From contig NZ_CP041330.1 in NCBI RefSeq assembly GCF_013394165.1, forward strand, positions 1,852,501 through 1,916,500: a DNA stretch of 64,000 nt, read 5' to 3'. Each line of letters begins with the position of its first letter. Position 1 is the first letter of the stretch. This DNA is from Pseudoalteromonas sp. Scap06. Lineage in GTDB: Bacteria; Pseudomonadota; Gammaproteobacteria; Enterobacterales; Alteromonadaceae. Positions 27,518 through 36,928 of the stretch are shown here, piece by piece. Position numbers and translations under genes: made by a program. The notes under the pieces were generated by a model. It ran no database searches and was not told the DNA's origin. It saw nothing but the letters and a program-made list of their open reading frames with translations.

Positions 27518-28357
27518 TTAACTTTCGGCAGGCTCATTAAGAGATACATATATTTGGCTATCAGACTCAACTTGTAAGCAAGCAATTAAGCCCTCTTTGA
27601 TTAGTTCTAACATGGCAATAAAACTAACAACTACTCCACTGCGGCCCTCTTCAAAGGTAAACAGTTGGGTAAACGCAACAGGTGCTTTTGCTTGGGATAG
27701 TGTCTGTAAAATTAAACTCATACGTTCACGAGTTGACAGGGTTTCTGCACTAATTAAATGATGCTCAAATGTTTTAGCACGCGCCATTACGTCGCTTAGC
27801 GCTAACAATAGATCTTTGATTGCCAGTTCAGGTAAGGGTTGGTTTTTTTCTTCTAACTCTGGGAAAGTTGCATTGGCGATAAATATATCGCGACCAACGC
27901 GGGGCAAAGAATCGATATTTTCGGCCGCTTTTTTAAATTGTTCGTACTCTTGTAGACGTTTTATAAGTTCGGCGCGGGGATCTTCCTCTTCTTCTAATTC
28001 CTCATGCACTGGCAGTAACAACCGCGACTTAATCTGCGCCAGCAATGCTGCCATTACGAGATATTCGCCGGCGAGTTCTAACTGAAACTCACTCATCATT
28101 TCTACATATTTTACATACTGCTCAGTAATGCTAAATATAGATAATTCGAGAACATCTAACTTGTGCTTTTTAATTAAATAAAGCAACAGATCTAACGGAC
28201 CTTCAAAGGTTTCTAAAATAACTTCAAGCGCATCAGGCGGAATATATAAATCTTCAGGCTTTTCAACAACGGCTTTCCCATGCAAAAATGCCAGTGGCAG
28301 CTTTTGCTGCACTGGCATATCTGTAGGTATTAACGAAACCGTGTCAGGCTGTTTCAT
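27518..28357 (-). CDS. scpA: Segregation and condensation protein A
   Basis: ScpA is the kleisin that joins ScpB and SMC or MksB-type proteins in chromosome organisation. The conserved N-terminal motif ETFEGPLDLLLYLIKKHKLD lies near residues 49-68 and is followed by a helical middle and a winged-helix C-terminus. The length is 279 residues. It starts two bases after the yciO stop on the same strand. Unlike in many gammaproteobacteria, scpB does not follow; a 146-base gap and cytochrome b561 come next. Confidence 0.92.
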   Translation of the reverse strand: MKQPDTVSLIPTDMPVQQKLPLAFLHGKAVVEKPEDLYIPPDALEVILETFEGPLDLLLYLIKKHKLDVLELSIFSITEQYVKYVEMMSEFQLELAGEYLVMAALLAQIKSRLLLPVHEELEEEEDPRAELIKRLQEYEQFKKAAENIDSLPRVGRDIFIANATFPELEEKNQPLPELAIKDLLLALSDVMARAKTFEHHLISAETLSTRERMSLILQTLSQAKAPVAFTQLFTFEEGRSGVVVSFIAMLELIKEGLIACLQVESDSQIYVSLNEPAES

Positions 28358-28359
28358 TG

Positions 28360-28980
28360 CTATTCAAATGGAGCCGTATCGCCGCAGCCTACACGTAAAA
28401 TTTGAATATCGTCCTCTGATAAATCAATTACCGTGGTTGCTTGCTCTGTGAGGTATCCGCCATGAATAATTAAATCGACATGCTTATCTAGACGATCCAA
28501 AATGTCATCGGGGTCCGCTTGCGTGTATTCATCACCCGGTAAAATAAGTGAGCATGACATTAATGGCTCACCCAATTCCGCAAGTAACGCACAAGCAATT
28601 GGGTGTTCAATAACACGAATGCCTATGGTTTTTTTCTTATCGTTTAATAAGCGTTTAGGTACTTCTTTTGTGCCTTTAAAAATAAACGTATAAGGCCCTG
28701 GGGTATTATTTTTGATCAGCCTGAACATTTGGTTATCTACCCGAGCATAAGTAGAAAGCTCAGATAAATCGCGGCACACTAAAGTAAAATTATGGTGTTT
28801 TTCAATACCACGAATACGCTCTATGCGCTCTTTTGCTTGTTTGTTACCTAAATTACAGCCAATCGCATATCCCGAATCTGTTGGGTACACAACTACGCCG
28901 CCCTGTTTAATAATATCAACAGCTTGAGAAATTAGTCTAGGCTGTGGGTTATCCGGATGTATATGAAATAATTGACTCAT
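28360..28980 (-). CDS. yciO: YciO-type Sua5/YrdC family protein
   Basis: The YrdC/Sua5 fold makes threonylcarbamoyl-AMP for tRNA t6A, but the YciO branch has only weak or unproven activity in that role. Visible segments are GGVVVYPTDSGYAIGCNL (about residues 21-38), KHHNFTLVCRDLSELSTYA (about 62) and the C-terminal LIIHGGYLTEQATTVIDL. The ATG at 28980 follows GAAGGAG and overlaps the stop of the upstream PHP gene, so the two are translationally coupled. The open frame extends further, to 29028, but lacks a ribosome site there. Confidence 0.9.
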   Translation of the reverse strand: MSQLFHIHPDNPQPRLISQAVDIIKQGGVVVYPTDSGYAIGCNLGNKQAKERIERIRGIEKHHNFTLVCRDLSELSTYARVDNQMFRLIKNNTPGPYTFIFKGTKEVPKRLLNDKKKTIGIRVIEHPIACALLAELGEPLMSCSLILPGDEYTQADPDDILDRLDKHVDLIIHGGYLTEQATTVIDLSEDDIQILRVGCGDTAPFE

Positions 28981-29831
28981 AATGCAACTCCTTCGTGCTT
29001 TTCCCATGTTTGCCAAACCCCTTGGCAATCTTTAGGTAAGTATAAATTTTTTCCAAGTTCTAAATAACTAGTCGGAAAATGAAAATCAGAGCCTTGAGAG
29101 CAAAGCAGGTCGTATTCTTGACTCAACAAGCCTAGAAACTGACGCTCACTCGGGGCCTGTTGCGGTTGGGCAACTTCCATTGCATCACCGCCCACCGATT
29201 TAAACTCTACGAGTAGTTTACGCAACCACTTATTCGACATTTTGTAGCTACTTGGGTGCGCCAAAACAGCCACCCCACCGGCGGAATGAATCGCTGAAAT
29301 TGCCGTTTGCATATCACACCAGTTACTCGGTACGTAACCGGTTTTTCCTCGCCCTAAGTACTTTTTAAATACCCCAGGAAAGTTTTTAGCCACACCTCGC
29401 TCAATTAAAGCTCTGGCAAAGTGAGCGCGAGTAATTTGCGCATTTTCAGCCAGATCGCGGGCTTGTTGATAAATACCCTCAAAGCCATTTTTAGTTAATC
29501 GATGGCCTATTTCAATTGCACGGGTTTCGCGCTTTTGCTGTTGCTCGCTAAGTAATGTATGCAAAGTGCGATCATTGGTATCAATGTTAAGCCCAACAAT
29601 ATGTATTTCAAAACTCTCCCATTTGGTTGATATTTCAACCCCATTAATCAGTTTAAGCGGCAAGTTTTCACGTTTGATAAAAGCCTGCGCAGGCTCAATT
29701 GCGGCCACAGTATCGTGATCGGTAATGGCAAATACATCAATGTTTTTATCGACTGCTCGCGCTAATAGTTCCTCAACGGTTAAATGTCCGTCTGAGTGTG
29801 TTGTATGGCTATGTAAGTCGTATTTTATCAA
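28977..29831 (-). CDS. rnm: PHP domain 5'-3' exoribonuclease (RNase AM)
   Basis: A PHP phosphoesterase of 284 residues with the metal-binding motifs YDLHSHTTHSDG (residues 4-15), FAITDHDT (about 34-41), a conserved Glu in NGVEIS and the final SDFHF (about 255). E. coli Rnm (YciV, TrpH) trims 5' ends of rRNAs and degrades short RNAs. As in E. coli, it lies next to and divergent from the trp operon, followed by yciO. The expected metal ligands are all present. Confidence 0.92.
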   Translation of the reverse strand: MIKYDLHSHTTHSDGHLTVEELLARAVDKNIDVFAITDHDTVAAIEPAQAFIKRENLPLKLINGVEISTKWESFEIHIVGLNIDTNDRTLHTLLSEQQQKRETRAIEIGHRLTKNGFEGIYQQARDLAENAQITRAHFARALIERGVAKNFPGVFKKYLGRGKTGYVPSNWCDMQTAISAIHSAGGVAVLAHPSSYKMSNKWLRKLLVEFKSVGGDAMEVAQPQQAPSERQFLGLLSQEYDLLCSQGSDFHFPTSYLELGKNLYLPKDCQGVWQTWEKHEGVAL

Positions 29832-29913
29832 ATGAAAACTACTTTAATTAATGGTTTAAGGGTGTTTCACACAGTATAACAAGTTTTTTAACGAAATTGT
29901 TTTAAATAAACAC

Positions 29914-29943
29914 TTGACACAAAAGCAGTTGATACGTTTTACT
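29914..29943 (+). promoter_or_regulatory. Candidate trp operon promoter
   Basis: A consensus -35 TTGACA lies at 29914-29919, and a plausible -10 TTTACT lies at 29938-29943 with 18 bases between. The first leader peptide starts 34 bases further on, a suitable distance for transcription to begin just upstream. No convincing TrpR palindrome was seen. Confidence 0.5.
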
Positions 29944-29977
29944 GTAGCCACTTTTAGACATTAAAGAATAAATAACA

Positions 29978-30022
29978 ATGAAAAATACAATTCAAAACAT
30001 CATCTGGTGGTGGCACTCTTAA
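29978..30022 (+). CDS. trpL: trp leader peptide 1
   Basis: ATG at 29978 to TAA at 30022 encodes MKNTIQNIIWWWHS, 14 residues with three consecutive Trp codons. Stalling of a ribosome at these codons during tryptophan shortage should free the downstream RNA to form an antiterminator. An intrinsic terminator follows at 30065. The upstream AAAGAA is a weak ribosome site. Length, codon run and position match classic trpL peptides. Confidence 0.9.
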   Translation: MKNTIQNIIWWWHS

Positions 30023-30028
30023 AACAAA

Positions 30029-30089
30029 GGGTGATGAATTGTCGTGTCTAAACAAAAAATTCTAACCCGCTACCATGCGGGTTTTTTTA
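30029..30089 (+). promoter_or_regulatory. trp attenuator 1 (antiterminator/terminator switch)
   Basis: The terminator stem is ACCCGC (30065-30070) with GCGGGT (30077-30082), followed by a run of seven T. The competing antiterminator pairs GGGT (30029-30032) and GAATT (30036-30040) with AATTC (30058-30062) and ACCC (30065-30068). It therefore uses bases of the terminator arm. An upstream pairing TCATC (30000-30004) with GATGA (30033-30037) could provide the 1:2 structure. Confidence 0.8.
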
Positions 30090-30130
30090 TCACTAAATTT
30101 TGCAATACAAGATTAACAGGAATTAAAAAC

Positions 30131-30181
30131 ATGAATAACGTAAACACTCTTACACATCATTGGTGGTGGCGCCTGGCATAG
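30131..30181 (+). CDS. trp leader peptide 2
   Basis: ATG at 30131 to TAG at 30181 encodes MNNVNTLTHHWWWRLA, 16 residues again with three consecutive Trp codons, after an AGGA ribosome site nine bases upstream. It differs in sequence from leader 1 except for the HH/II-WWW core, so it is not a recent exact duplication. It lies between terminator 1 and terminator 2, in series with the first attenuator. Confidence 0.88.
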   Translation: MNNVNTLTHHWWWRLA

Positions 30182-30260
30182 CGGGACGGTAATGGTCTAT
30201 CTATAATTTAGACATCGTTATTCAAACCCCGCACTGCTTAGCATTGCGGGGTTTTATTTT
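30181..30260 (+). promoter_or_regulatory. trp attenuator 2 (antiterminator/terminator switch)
   Basis: The terminator stem is AAACCCCGCA (30224-30233) with TGCGGGGTTT (30245-30254), followed by ATTTTTTT. GCGGG (30181-30185, starting in the leader stop codon) can pair with CCCGC (30228-30232). A GTCTA/TAGAC stem (30195-30199 with 30209-30213) fits inside that structure, giving an antiterminator that excludes the terminator. Confidence 0.8.
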
Positions 30261-30275
30261 TTTAGGGGATGAGGT

Positions 30276-31844
30276 TTGATTTTTAGTCATATAACAACAA
30301 CACCAGGTGAAGTGACCAGCATAACGCAAGTACGAGACTACATAAGTAGCCCACTTGCCTTGTATGCGGCACTTGATAAACCTAACTCACTATTGCTTGA
30401 ATCTGCAGAAATAGATTCAAAAGATAGCGTAAAAAGCTTAATACTGGTTGATTGTGCATTGCGTATTGTTTGCCAAGGCAACCAAGTGAGCATCAGTGCA
30501 CAATCAAACAACGGCCAACAACTACTTAACTATTTGCAGGCTAATGTACAAAACTGCGCTTCACAGTTAACCGATACCACACTCACACTTGAGTATCACC
30601 CAGTCGATGACACCATTGACCAGGCTAGCAAACTGATTGCAGATAACGCTTTTAGTGCACTACGCACGTGTTTAAATAGTATTAGAAGCACCACTGACAA
30701 TCCGTTCTCAGTGTTTTTAGGCGGCGTATTTGCCTACGACATGGTGGCTAACTTTGAACAACTATCCGATGTGCCTGACGGTGAAAACACCTGCCCAGAC
30801 TACGTATTTTATTTAGCCGAAACACTGGTTGTTATTGATCACCAAAAACAAACAACCGAGTTAATTGGTAATGTGTTTAATGGCCCAGATGTTCACGCTA
30901 ATTGTTTTGAAGTGGGCAAACAATTAGAGCGCCTTAATACATTGTGCGACCACGCCGCAGACTTTAGTGCCCCAAGCCAAACAGGTGACTGCCCTGTAAA
31001 TGTTGATATTAGTGATGAGCAATATTGTCAACAAGTGATAAAACTTAAGCAACACATAGTTGATGGCGATATTTTTCAAGTGGTGCCCTCTCGTACTTTC
31101 TCATTGCCGTGCCCTGACTCATTACATGCTTATAGCCAGCTTAAAAAGCAAAACCCAAGCCCCTACATGTTTTACATGCGTGATGAAGATTTCTCATTAT
31201 TTGGCGCTTCTCCAGAGTCTGCGCTTAAGTATGAGGTTAAGTCTCAACAAGTTGAGGTTTATCCGATTGCAGGTACTCGTCCACGGGGTAAGTTTGCAAC
31301 TGGACAAATTAATCCCGATTTAGATAGCCGTATTGAACTTGAGCTCAGAAACGATCAAAAAGAACGTGCCGAGCACTTAATGCTGGTTGATTTAGCACGT
31401 AACGACGTTGCTCGTATAAGCGTGCCTGGTACACGCCATGCCAAAGAGCTATTAAAAGTAGACCGCTATTCACAAGTAATGCACTTGGTATCACGTGTAG
31501 TAGGAAAATTAAAACCCGAATTAGATGCTCTGCATGCTTATCAAGCCTGTATGAACATGGGTACCTTAGTGGGTGCCCCCAAAGTACGTGCGGCAGAATT
31601 AGTACGCAAAACTGAAGGCAAACGTCGCGGTAGCTATGGTGGCGCAGTTGGCTATTTAACCGGTGACGGTGCCATGGACAGCTGTATTGTTATTCGTGCC
31701 GCCTTTGTTAAAAATAATATTGCGTATGTGCAAGCCGGTGCTGGGGTTGTATTTGATTCAGATCCAATGTCAGAGGCAAACGAAACGCGCGCTAAAGCCC
31801 AAGCGGTGATCACCGCGATTAAATCGACGTATAAGGCAGTATAA
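30276..31844 (+). CDS. trpE: Anthranilate synthase component I
   Basis: TrpE makes anthranilate from chorismate with ammonia supplied by TrpG. The tryptophan feedback site LLLESAEIDSKD lies near residues 39-50. The C-terminal chorismate-binding domain has DGDIFQVVPSR (about 266), PIAGTRPRGK (about 330), LVDLARNDVAR (about 371) and GSYGGAVGYL. The length of 522 residues is normal. The start codon is TTG at 30276, supported by AGGGGA seven bases upstream; no ATG fits the family N-terminus. It ends one base before trpG. Confidence 0.95.
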   Translation: MIFSHITTTPGEVTSITQVRDYISSPLALYAALDKPNSLLLESAEIDSKDSVKSLILVDCALRIVCQGNQVSISAQSNNGQQLLNYLQANVQNCASQLTDTTLTLEYHPVDDTIDQASKLIADNAFSALRTCLNSIRSTTDNPFSVFLGGVFAYDMVANFEQLSDVPDGENTCPDYVFYLAETLVVIDHQKQTTELIGNVFNGPDVHANCFEVGKQLERLNTLCDHAADFSAPSQTGDCPVNVDISDEQYCQQVIKLKQHIVDGDIFQVVPSRTFSLPCPDSLHAYSQLKKQNPSPYMFYMRDEDFSLFGASPESALKYEVKSQQVEVYPIAGTRPRGKFATGQINPDLDSRIELELRNDQKERAEHLMLVDLARNDVARISVPGTRHAKELLKVDRYSQVMHLVSRVVGKLKPELDALHAYQACMNMGTLVGAPKVRAAELVRKTEGKRRGSYGGAVGYLTGDGAMDSCIVIRAAFVKNNIAYVQAGAGVVFDSDPMSEANETRAKAQAVITAIKSTYKAV

Positions 31845-31845
31845 A

Positions 31846-32448
31846 ATGAGTGAAGCACACCCTATTAAAATTTACTTTTTAGATAACTTTGACTCATTTA
31901 GCTACAACCTTGTTGATGAGCTAACAATGCTAGGTGCTGAGTTAGTAGTTTACCGAAACAACATTAGCGCAGAGATCATATTCGAAAAAATGCAGGCAGA
32001 GCGTGGACAAGTACTGCTGGTATTATCACCAGGCCCTGGTGCGCCTAGCGATGCAGGCTGCCTTATGGAGTTAATTAACCTGTGTAAGGGCCAATTTCCA
32101 ATGCTAGGTATTTGTTTAGGCCAACAAGCGCTAACACAAAGCTATGGCGGAGTAATCGGTCACGCTGGTGAAACCGTACATGGTAAGTCATCAATTATTG
32201 AGTTAGACGATCACCCGGTGTTTAACGGGATGGGTAGCACTATACCAGTGGCGCGTTATCACTCATTAATGGCCACAAAAGTGCCTGATAACTTAGCGGT
32301 TATTGCCAAATACCAAGATATTCCAATGGCTATTTATCATCATCAAGACAATGCACTGGGCTATCAATTCCACCCAGAGTCAATTTTAACGCCCAACGGC
32401 GCAATGCTACTACAGCAAAGCGTTGCTTATTTAACACGTGCCAAATAA
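31846..32448 (+). CDS. trpG: Anthranilate synthase component II (glutamine amidotransferase)
   Basis: This class I amidotransferase of 200 residues delivers ammonia to TrpE. Visible motifs are LSPGPGAPSDAG (about 64-75), the nucleophile Cys in LGICLGQQAL (about 89) and the catalytic His-Glu in YQFHPESIL (about residue 175). It is a separate gene, not fused to trpD as in enterobacteria. The one-base gap after trpE suggests translational coupling and 1:1 synthesis. Confidence 0.95.
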   Translation: MSEAHPIKIYFLDNFDSFSYNLVDELTMLGAELVVYRNNISAEIIFEKMQAERGQVLLVLSPGPGAPSDAGCLMELINLCKGQFPMLGICLGQQALTQSYGGVIGHAGETVHGKSSIIELDDHPVFNGMGSTIPVARYHSLMATKVPDNLAVIAKYQDIPMAIYHHQDNALGYQFHPESILTPNGAMLLQQSVAYLTRAK

Positions 32449-32458
32449 AAGGAACATT

Positions 32459-33496
32459 ATGACTAATCAATTACACAGCCCGCTTAATGTTCAACACGCC
32501 ATTGAGCACATCATCACAAAGCAGTCACTTAGTTACGTGCAAACAAAATCGCTATTTGATCAAATTATGCAAGGCAATATGAACGATATTGAACTCTCTG
32601 CGCTGCTTATTGGCCTTAAAATGAAAGGTGAAGTAAGCGATGAGATTGCCGGTGCAGCCGCTTCAATGCGTGAAAATGCCGTTGCCTTTACCACTAATAA
32701 AACGCTACTTGCTGATAGCTGTGGCACCGGTGGCGATGGTTCAAACACTATAAATATTAGTACCACGGCCGCGATTGTGGCGGCCGCGGCAGGTATTAAT
32801 ATGGTAAAACATGGAAATCGAAGCGTGTCGAGTAATTCTGGGTCTGCTGACTTGCTCAAAGCACTGGGGATCAATATCGATATGACCCCAGAGGTCGCTG
32901 CTCGTTGTTTAGAGAGCACAAATTTTACCTTTTTATTTGCACCGCACTACCACAGCGGGGTGCGCCATGCGATGAACGTGCGTACCAGTTTAAAAACCCG
33001 AACCATTTTTAATATTCTTGGGCCACTGGCTAATCCAGCAGCTCCTGAGGTGCAATTACTCGGCGTGTACGATGAGTCTTTATGTATGCCAATGGCACAA
33101 ACGCTTAATACTCTAGGCACTAAACGCGCTATGATAGTGCACGGCTCTGGTACTGACGAAATTGCCTTACATGGCCCAACACAGGTTGTAGAGCTTAATA
33201 ATGGTAAAATTACTCAGTACACACTCAGTCCAAGTGATTTTGACCTTGCAAACTATTCACTTGAACAATTAGCCGGTGAAGGCCCACAATACAATGCAAA
33301 CGCCAGTCTTGCTATTTTACAAGGTAAAGGCACTGAGGCACACAACGCCGCAATTGTTGTTAATGTGGCCGCATTGCTGTACTTAACCGGCCAAGCAGAG
33401 TCGTTAAAACAAGGTGCGCAAATAACAAACTCTTTATTACGTTCAGGCAAGGCCATGGACACATTAAATGCAATTATTGAGGTAAGTCATGGCTAA
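32459..33496 (+). CDS. trpD: Anthranilate phosphoribosyltransferase
   Basis: TrpD transfers phosphoribose from PRPP to anthranilate. Motifs are DSCGTGGDGSNTINIST (about residues 84-100), VKHGNRSVSSNSGSADLLKA (about 113) and the anthranilate region NVRTSLKTRTIFNILGPLANP. About 345 residues is normal. The ATG at 32459 follows AAAAGGAAC. The open frame begins earlier, at 32438, but that extension overlaps trpG and has no ribosome site. The 3' end overlaps the trpC start by eight bases. Confidence 0.95.
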   Translation: MTNQLHSPLNVQHAIEHIITKQSLSYVQTKSLFDQIMQGNMNDIELSALLIGLKMKGEVSDEIAGAAASMRENAVAFTTNKTLLADSCGTGGDGSNTINISTTAAIVAAAAGINMVKHGNRSVSSNSGSADLLKALGINIDMTPEVAARCLESTNFTFLFAPHYHSGVRHAMNVRTSLKTRTIFNILGPLANPAAPEVQLLGVYDESLCMPMAQTLNTLGTKRAMIVHGSGTDEIALHGPTQVVELNNGKITQYTLSPSDFDLANYSLEQLAGEGPQYNANASLAILQGKGTEAHNAAIVVNVAALLYLTGQAESLKQGAQITNSLLRSGKAMDTLNAIIEVSHG

Positions 33497-34853
33497 TGTA
33501 TTAGACAAAATTATTGCCGATAAAAAAATAGAACTAATCGAGCGTAAGGCTGCACGGCCACTAGAGAGCTTTAAACACCAAGCCAAACCGACTGAGCGTA
33601 GTTTTTACAAAGCACTGGCAGCACCTGGTACGCAGTTTATTTTAGAATGCAAAAAAGCGTCGCCCTCTAAGGGGTTGATTCGTCAGCCTTTTGATTTAAC
33701 AGAAATCACCCAAGCGTATAAGCAATATGCCACTTGTATGAGTGTGTTAACTGACGAAAAGTACTTTCAAGGCAGTTTTGATTACCTTGAATTTGTGCGC
33801 AGCCAAGTAGAACAGCCGCTTATTTGTAAAGACTTTTTTATTGATGAGTACCAAGTTTATATGGCACGTCTTTATGGCGGCGACGCTATTTTACTTATGC
33901 TATCTGTGCTTGACGATCAGCAATACAAAACACTGCATGAAGTGGCCGACTCATTAAATATGTCAGTATTAACTGAGGTAAGTAACGAAGAAGAAGTTCA
34001 CCGTGCGCTGGCACTAAATGCACAAATAATTGGGATTAATAATCGAGATTTGCGTGATTTAAGCACCGACTTAGCCACTACAGAACGACTACGTAAACTT
34101 ATTCCTGAAAATAAAGTGGTTATTTCTGAGTCAGGTATTTACACCCATCAAGATGTAAAACGCTTAGCCCCTTTATGTAATGGCTTTTTAATTGGCAGCT
34201 CATTAATGGCTGAAGCTGATCTAATACAAGCATGTCGTCGCGTTATATTAGGCGAGAACAAAGTGTGTGGCTTAACTCGCAATCAAGATGCTATTGCAGC
34301 CTATAGCAATGGCGCTGTGTATGGCGGGTTGATTTTTTACCCTAAATCCCCCCGCTTTGTTGATTTAGATTGTGCTAAAGAAATCAGTCAAAGTGCGCCT
34401 TTAAAATTTGTTGGCGTATTTGTTAATGCTGCTATACCTGATGTGGCTGAACACGCTAAACAACTTAAATTATCAGCCGTTCAATTACATGGCCAAGAAG
34501 ATGAACAATACATTGCGTCATTACGTAGTGAATTACCACGTAATTGCCAAATTTGGAAAGCGCAGGCAATAAAAGATGTTTTACCACAACCCGTAGCAGG
34601 CGCAGATCGCCATTTATACGACACCCACAGTGATTCACACGCGGGTGGCACAGGTAAAACATTTGATTGGTCGGTACTGCGTGATGCGACCACCCCCTTT
34701 ATGCTTGCTGGCGGCTTAAACCCAGACAATATTAGCGATGCCCTCTATCACGGAGCTTTAGGACTTGATTTAAATTCAGGTGTAGAGCAGTCTCCTGGTA
34801 AAAAGTGCGCAAAAAAATTAAATCATGCTTTTTCAAGCATCAGAAACTATTGA
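33489..34853 (+). CDS. trpCF: Bifunctional indole-3-glycerol-phosphate synthase / phosphoribosylanthranilate isomerase
   Basis: This is a fusion of two TIM barrels. Residues 1-255 are TrpC ([15 protein letters not shown] near residue 53, [15 protein letters not shown] near 214), which closes the indole ring. Residues 256-454 are TrpF ([14 protein letters not shown] near 257, [14 protein letters not shown] near 336, [12 protein letters not shown] near 380), which isomerises phosphoribosylanthranilate. Fusion is usual in gammaproteobacteria. Both active-site sets appear intact. It overlaps trpD by eight bases, and trpB follows closely. Confidence 0.95.
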   Translation: MANVLDKIIADKKIELIERKAARPLESFKHQAKPTERSFYKALAAPGTQFILECKKASPSKGLIRQPFDLTEITQAYKQYATCMSVLTDEKYFQGSFDYLEFVRSQVEQPLICKDFFIDEYQVYMARLYGGDAILLMLSVLDDQQYKTLHEVADSLNMSVLTEVSNEEEVHRALALNAQIIGINNRDLRDLSTDLATTERLRKLIPENKVVISESGIYTHQDVKRLAPLCNGFLIGSSLMAEADLIQACRRVILGENKVCGLTRNQDAIAAYSNGAVYGGLIFYPKSPRFVDLDCAKEISQSAPLKFVGVFVNAAIPDVAEHAKQLKLSAVQLHGQEDEQYIASLRSELPRNCQIWKAQAIKDVLPQPVAGADRHLYDTHSDSHAGGTGKTFDWSVLRDATTPFMLAGGLNPDNISDALYHGALGLDLNSGVEQSPGKKCAKKLNHAFSSIRNY

Positions 34854-34860
34854 GGTTAAA

Positions 34861-36045
34861 ATGCAAAATCCAGCTTATTTTGGCGAGTTTGGCGGAATGT
34901 TTGTTCCCGAGTTACTCGTACCTGCGCTAAAGCAGTTAGAAAGCGAATTTAACAAAGCGCAAAAAGATCCTGATTTTCAAGCTGAATTTACACAGCTTTT
35001 AAACGAGTATGCAGGTCGCCCTACGCCGCTTACGTTAACTCGCAACTTAGTTAAAAACCCTAAAGTTAAGCTTTACTTAAAGCGTGAAGATTTACTCCAC
35101 GGTGGTGCACACAAAACTAATCAGGTGTTGGGTCAAGCATTACTGACTAAACGCATGGGAAAAAAAGAAGTTATAGCAGAAACCGGTGCAGGCCAACACG
35201 GTGTAGCCACCGCACTTGCGTGTGCATTACTTGGCTTAAAATGTCGTATTTACATGGGTGCAAAAGACGTTGAACGCCAACAGCCTAATGTATTTAGAAT
35301 GAAACTTATGGGCGCTGAAGTTATTTCGGTTACAGCAGGTTCGGGCACATTAAAAGATGCGGTTAACGAAGCTCTGCGTGATTGGTCAGCAAACTATCAA
35401 GAGGCACATTACTTACTAGGTACGGCTGCGGGTCCTCATCCTTTTCCAACAATTGTACGTGAGTATCAAAAAATTATTGGCGAGGAAGCTAAACAGCAAA
35501 TTCTTAAAGCGGAAGGTCGACTACCTGATGCGGTTTTAGCTTGTGTAGGTGGTGGCTCCAATGCCATTGGTATGTTTACTGATTTTATTGACGAGCCGGG
35601 TGTTAAATTAATTGGTGTAGAACCAGCAGGTAAAGGCCTTGATACCCACGAGCACGGCGCAACCATCTGCAAAGGCACTAAAGGTATTTTACACGGCACT
35701 TATACCTACATTATGCAAAATGACGATGGCCAAATTGAAGAGTCTTACTCTGTATCGGCGGGATTAGATTACCCTGCTGTAGGGCCACAACATGCATTTT
35801 TACACGAAACTGGTCGAGCTCAATATGTAGGCATTAGCGATACCGAAGCTCTTGATGCGTTTCAAGCACTGGCAAAACACGAAGGTATTATTCCGGCACT
35901 AGAATCAAGTCATGCCATTGCATATGCACTTAAATATGCGGAAGAGTTGCAAGAAGAAAGCATTTTAGTGGTTAATTTAAGTGGCCGTGGCGATAAAGAT
36001 TTAGCCCACGTACACAAGGTATTATCAGAGGAAGGTCAATTATGA
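34861..36045 (+). CDS. trpB: Tryptophan synthase beta chain
   Basis: TrpB condenses indole with serine using PLP. The PLP lysine lies in [15 protein letters not shown] (about residues 79-93), the catalytic Glu in [16 protein letters not shown], and the phosphate-binding loop is [12 protein letters not shown] (about 230-241). The length is 394 residues. I start at the ATG at 34861, giving [12 protein letters not shown]; the frame is open from 34825, but that part overlaps trpCF. The last codons overlap the trpA ATG. Confidence 0.96.
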   Translation: MQNPAYFGEFGGMFVPELLVPALKQLESEFNKAQKDPDFQAEFTQLLNEYAGRPTPLTLTRNLVKNPKVKLYLKREDLLHGGAHKTNQVLGQALLTKRMGKKEVIAETGAGQHGVATALACALLGLKCRIYMGAKDVERQQPNVFRMKLMGAEVISVTAGSGTLKDAVNEALRDWSANYQEAHYLLGTAAGPHPFPTIVREYQKIIGEEAKQQILKAEGRLPDAVLACVGGGSNAIGMFTDFIDEPGVKLIGVEPAGKGLDTHEHGATICKGTKGILHGTYTYIMQNDDGQIEESYSVSAGLDYPAVGPQHAFLHETGRAQYVGISDTEALDAFQALAKHEGIIPALESSHAIAYALKYAEELQEESILVVNLSGRGDKDLAHVHKVLSEEGQL

Positions 36046-36863
36046 GCCAAGTAAAAACTGACCGTTACGGACAAATGTTTGCAGCACTAAAAGAGCAAAA
36101 CCAAGGCGCGTTTGTACCATTTGTTACTATTGGCGATCCGGGGAAATCGCAAAGCATTGAAATTATTAAAAGCTTAATCGATGGCGGCGCAGATGGACTA
36201 GAGCTAGGTATTCCGTTTTCAGATCCGATTGCCGACGGCCCTGTTATTCAAAAGGCCAATATTCGTGCTTTAGATGAGCACATTAATACACAAGATTGTT
36301 TTGATATTATTAAAGAAATACGCCAGTACAATGCCGACATCCCAATTGGTTTATTACTGTATTCAAACTTAATCTTTAAACGTGGCTTAGAAAAGTTTTA
36401 CACTGATGCAAAAGCAGTAGGCGTTGACTCTATTTTAGTGGCTGATGTGCCATTACACGAGTCTAAAATGTTTAGAAAAGCCGCCATGGCAAACGGTATT
36501 GACCCGATATTTATCGCTACGCCGAACGCCAGTGACGATACGTTGCGTGAGTGCGCATCGTACGGTCGCGGTTACACTTACTTACTGTCTCGTGCAGGGG
36601 TAACAGGCACCGATACTAAAGCACAAATGCCTGCAACACACGTGGTTTCGCGCTTACAAGAGTACCACAGTGCGCCTGCGTTATTAGGCTTTGGTATTTC
36701 AACACCTGATGATGTAAAAGCCGCGCTTAAAGCCGGTGCTGCGGGTGCTATTTCAGGCTCTGCAGTAGTAAAAATCATTGAAGCAAACCTAAATGATTTA
36801 AATGCAATGACCACACAATTAAAAACATTTGTAAGTGAGATGAAAGCCGCAACAGCGCTTTAA
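36042..36863 (+). CDS. trpA: Tryptophan synthase alpha chain
   Basis: TrpA splits indole-3-glycerol phosphate and passes indole to TrpB through a tunnel. Visible are [20 protein letters not shown] (about residues 50-69, catalytic Glu and Asp), [11 protein letters not shown] near 177 and [14 protein letters not shown] near 212. The length is 273 residues. It overlaps the trpB stop by four bases and is the last gene of the operon, followed by a strong terminator. Confidence 0.96.
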   Translation: MSQVKTDRYGQMFAALKEQNQGAFVPFVTIGDPGKSQSIEIIKSLIDGGADGLELGIPFSDPIADGPVIQKANIRALDEHINTQDCFDIIKEIRQYNADIPIGLLLYSNLIFKRGLEKFYTDAKAVGVDSILVADVPLHESKMFRKAAMANGIDPIFIATPNASDDTLRECASYGRGYTYLLSRAGVTGTDTKAQMPATHVVSRLQEYHSAPALLGFGISTPDDVKAALKAGAAGAISGSAVVKIIEANLNDLNAMTTQLKTFVSEMKAATAL

Positions 36864-36884
36864 TCAACGGTGTTTTTAATCACT

Positions 36885-36914
36885 AAAAAAGGGCATGTAA
36901 CATGCCCTTTTTTA
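36885..36914. terminator. trp operon terminator
   Basis: AAAAAAGGGCATG, TAA and CATGCCCTTTTTT form a perfect stem of up to 13 bp with a 3-base loop and U tails in both directions. It lies between convergent trpA and the PfpI-like gene. Confidence 0.9.
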
Positions 36915-36928
36915 TTTAAACTACAAAC

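Noticed and set aside
29881..29977. TrpR operator in the trp promoter
   Set aside because: No palindrome close to the GTACTAGTTAACTAGTAC type was found near the -35/-10 elements.
32560..32919. Antisense reading frame of 119 residues inside trpD
   Set aside because: It is a shadow of the trpD coding frame, with low-complexity composition and no family features.
34825..34860. N-terminal extension of TrpB
   Set aside because: It overlaps the trpCF coding sequence in another frame and lacks a ribosome site; [12 protein letters not shown] is the normal TrpB start.
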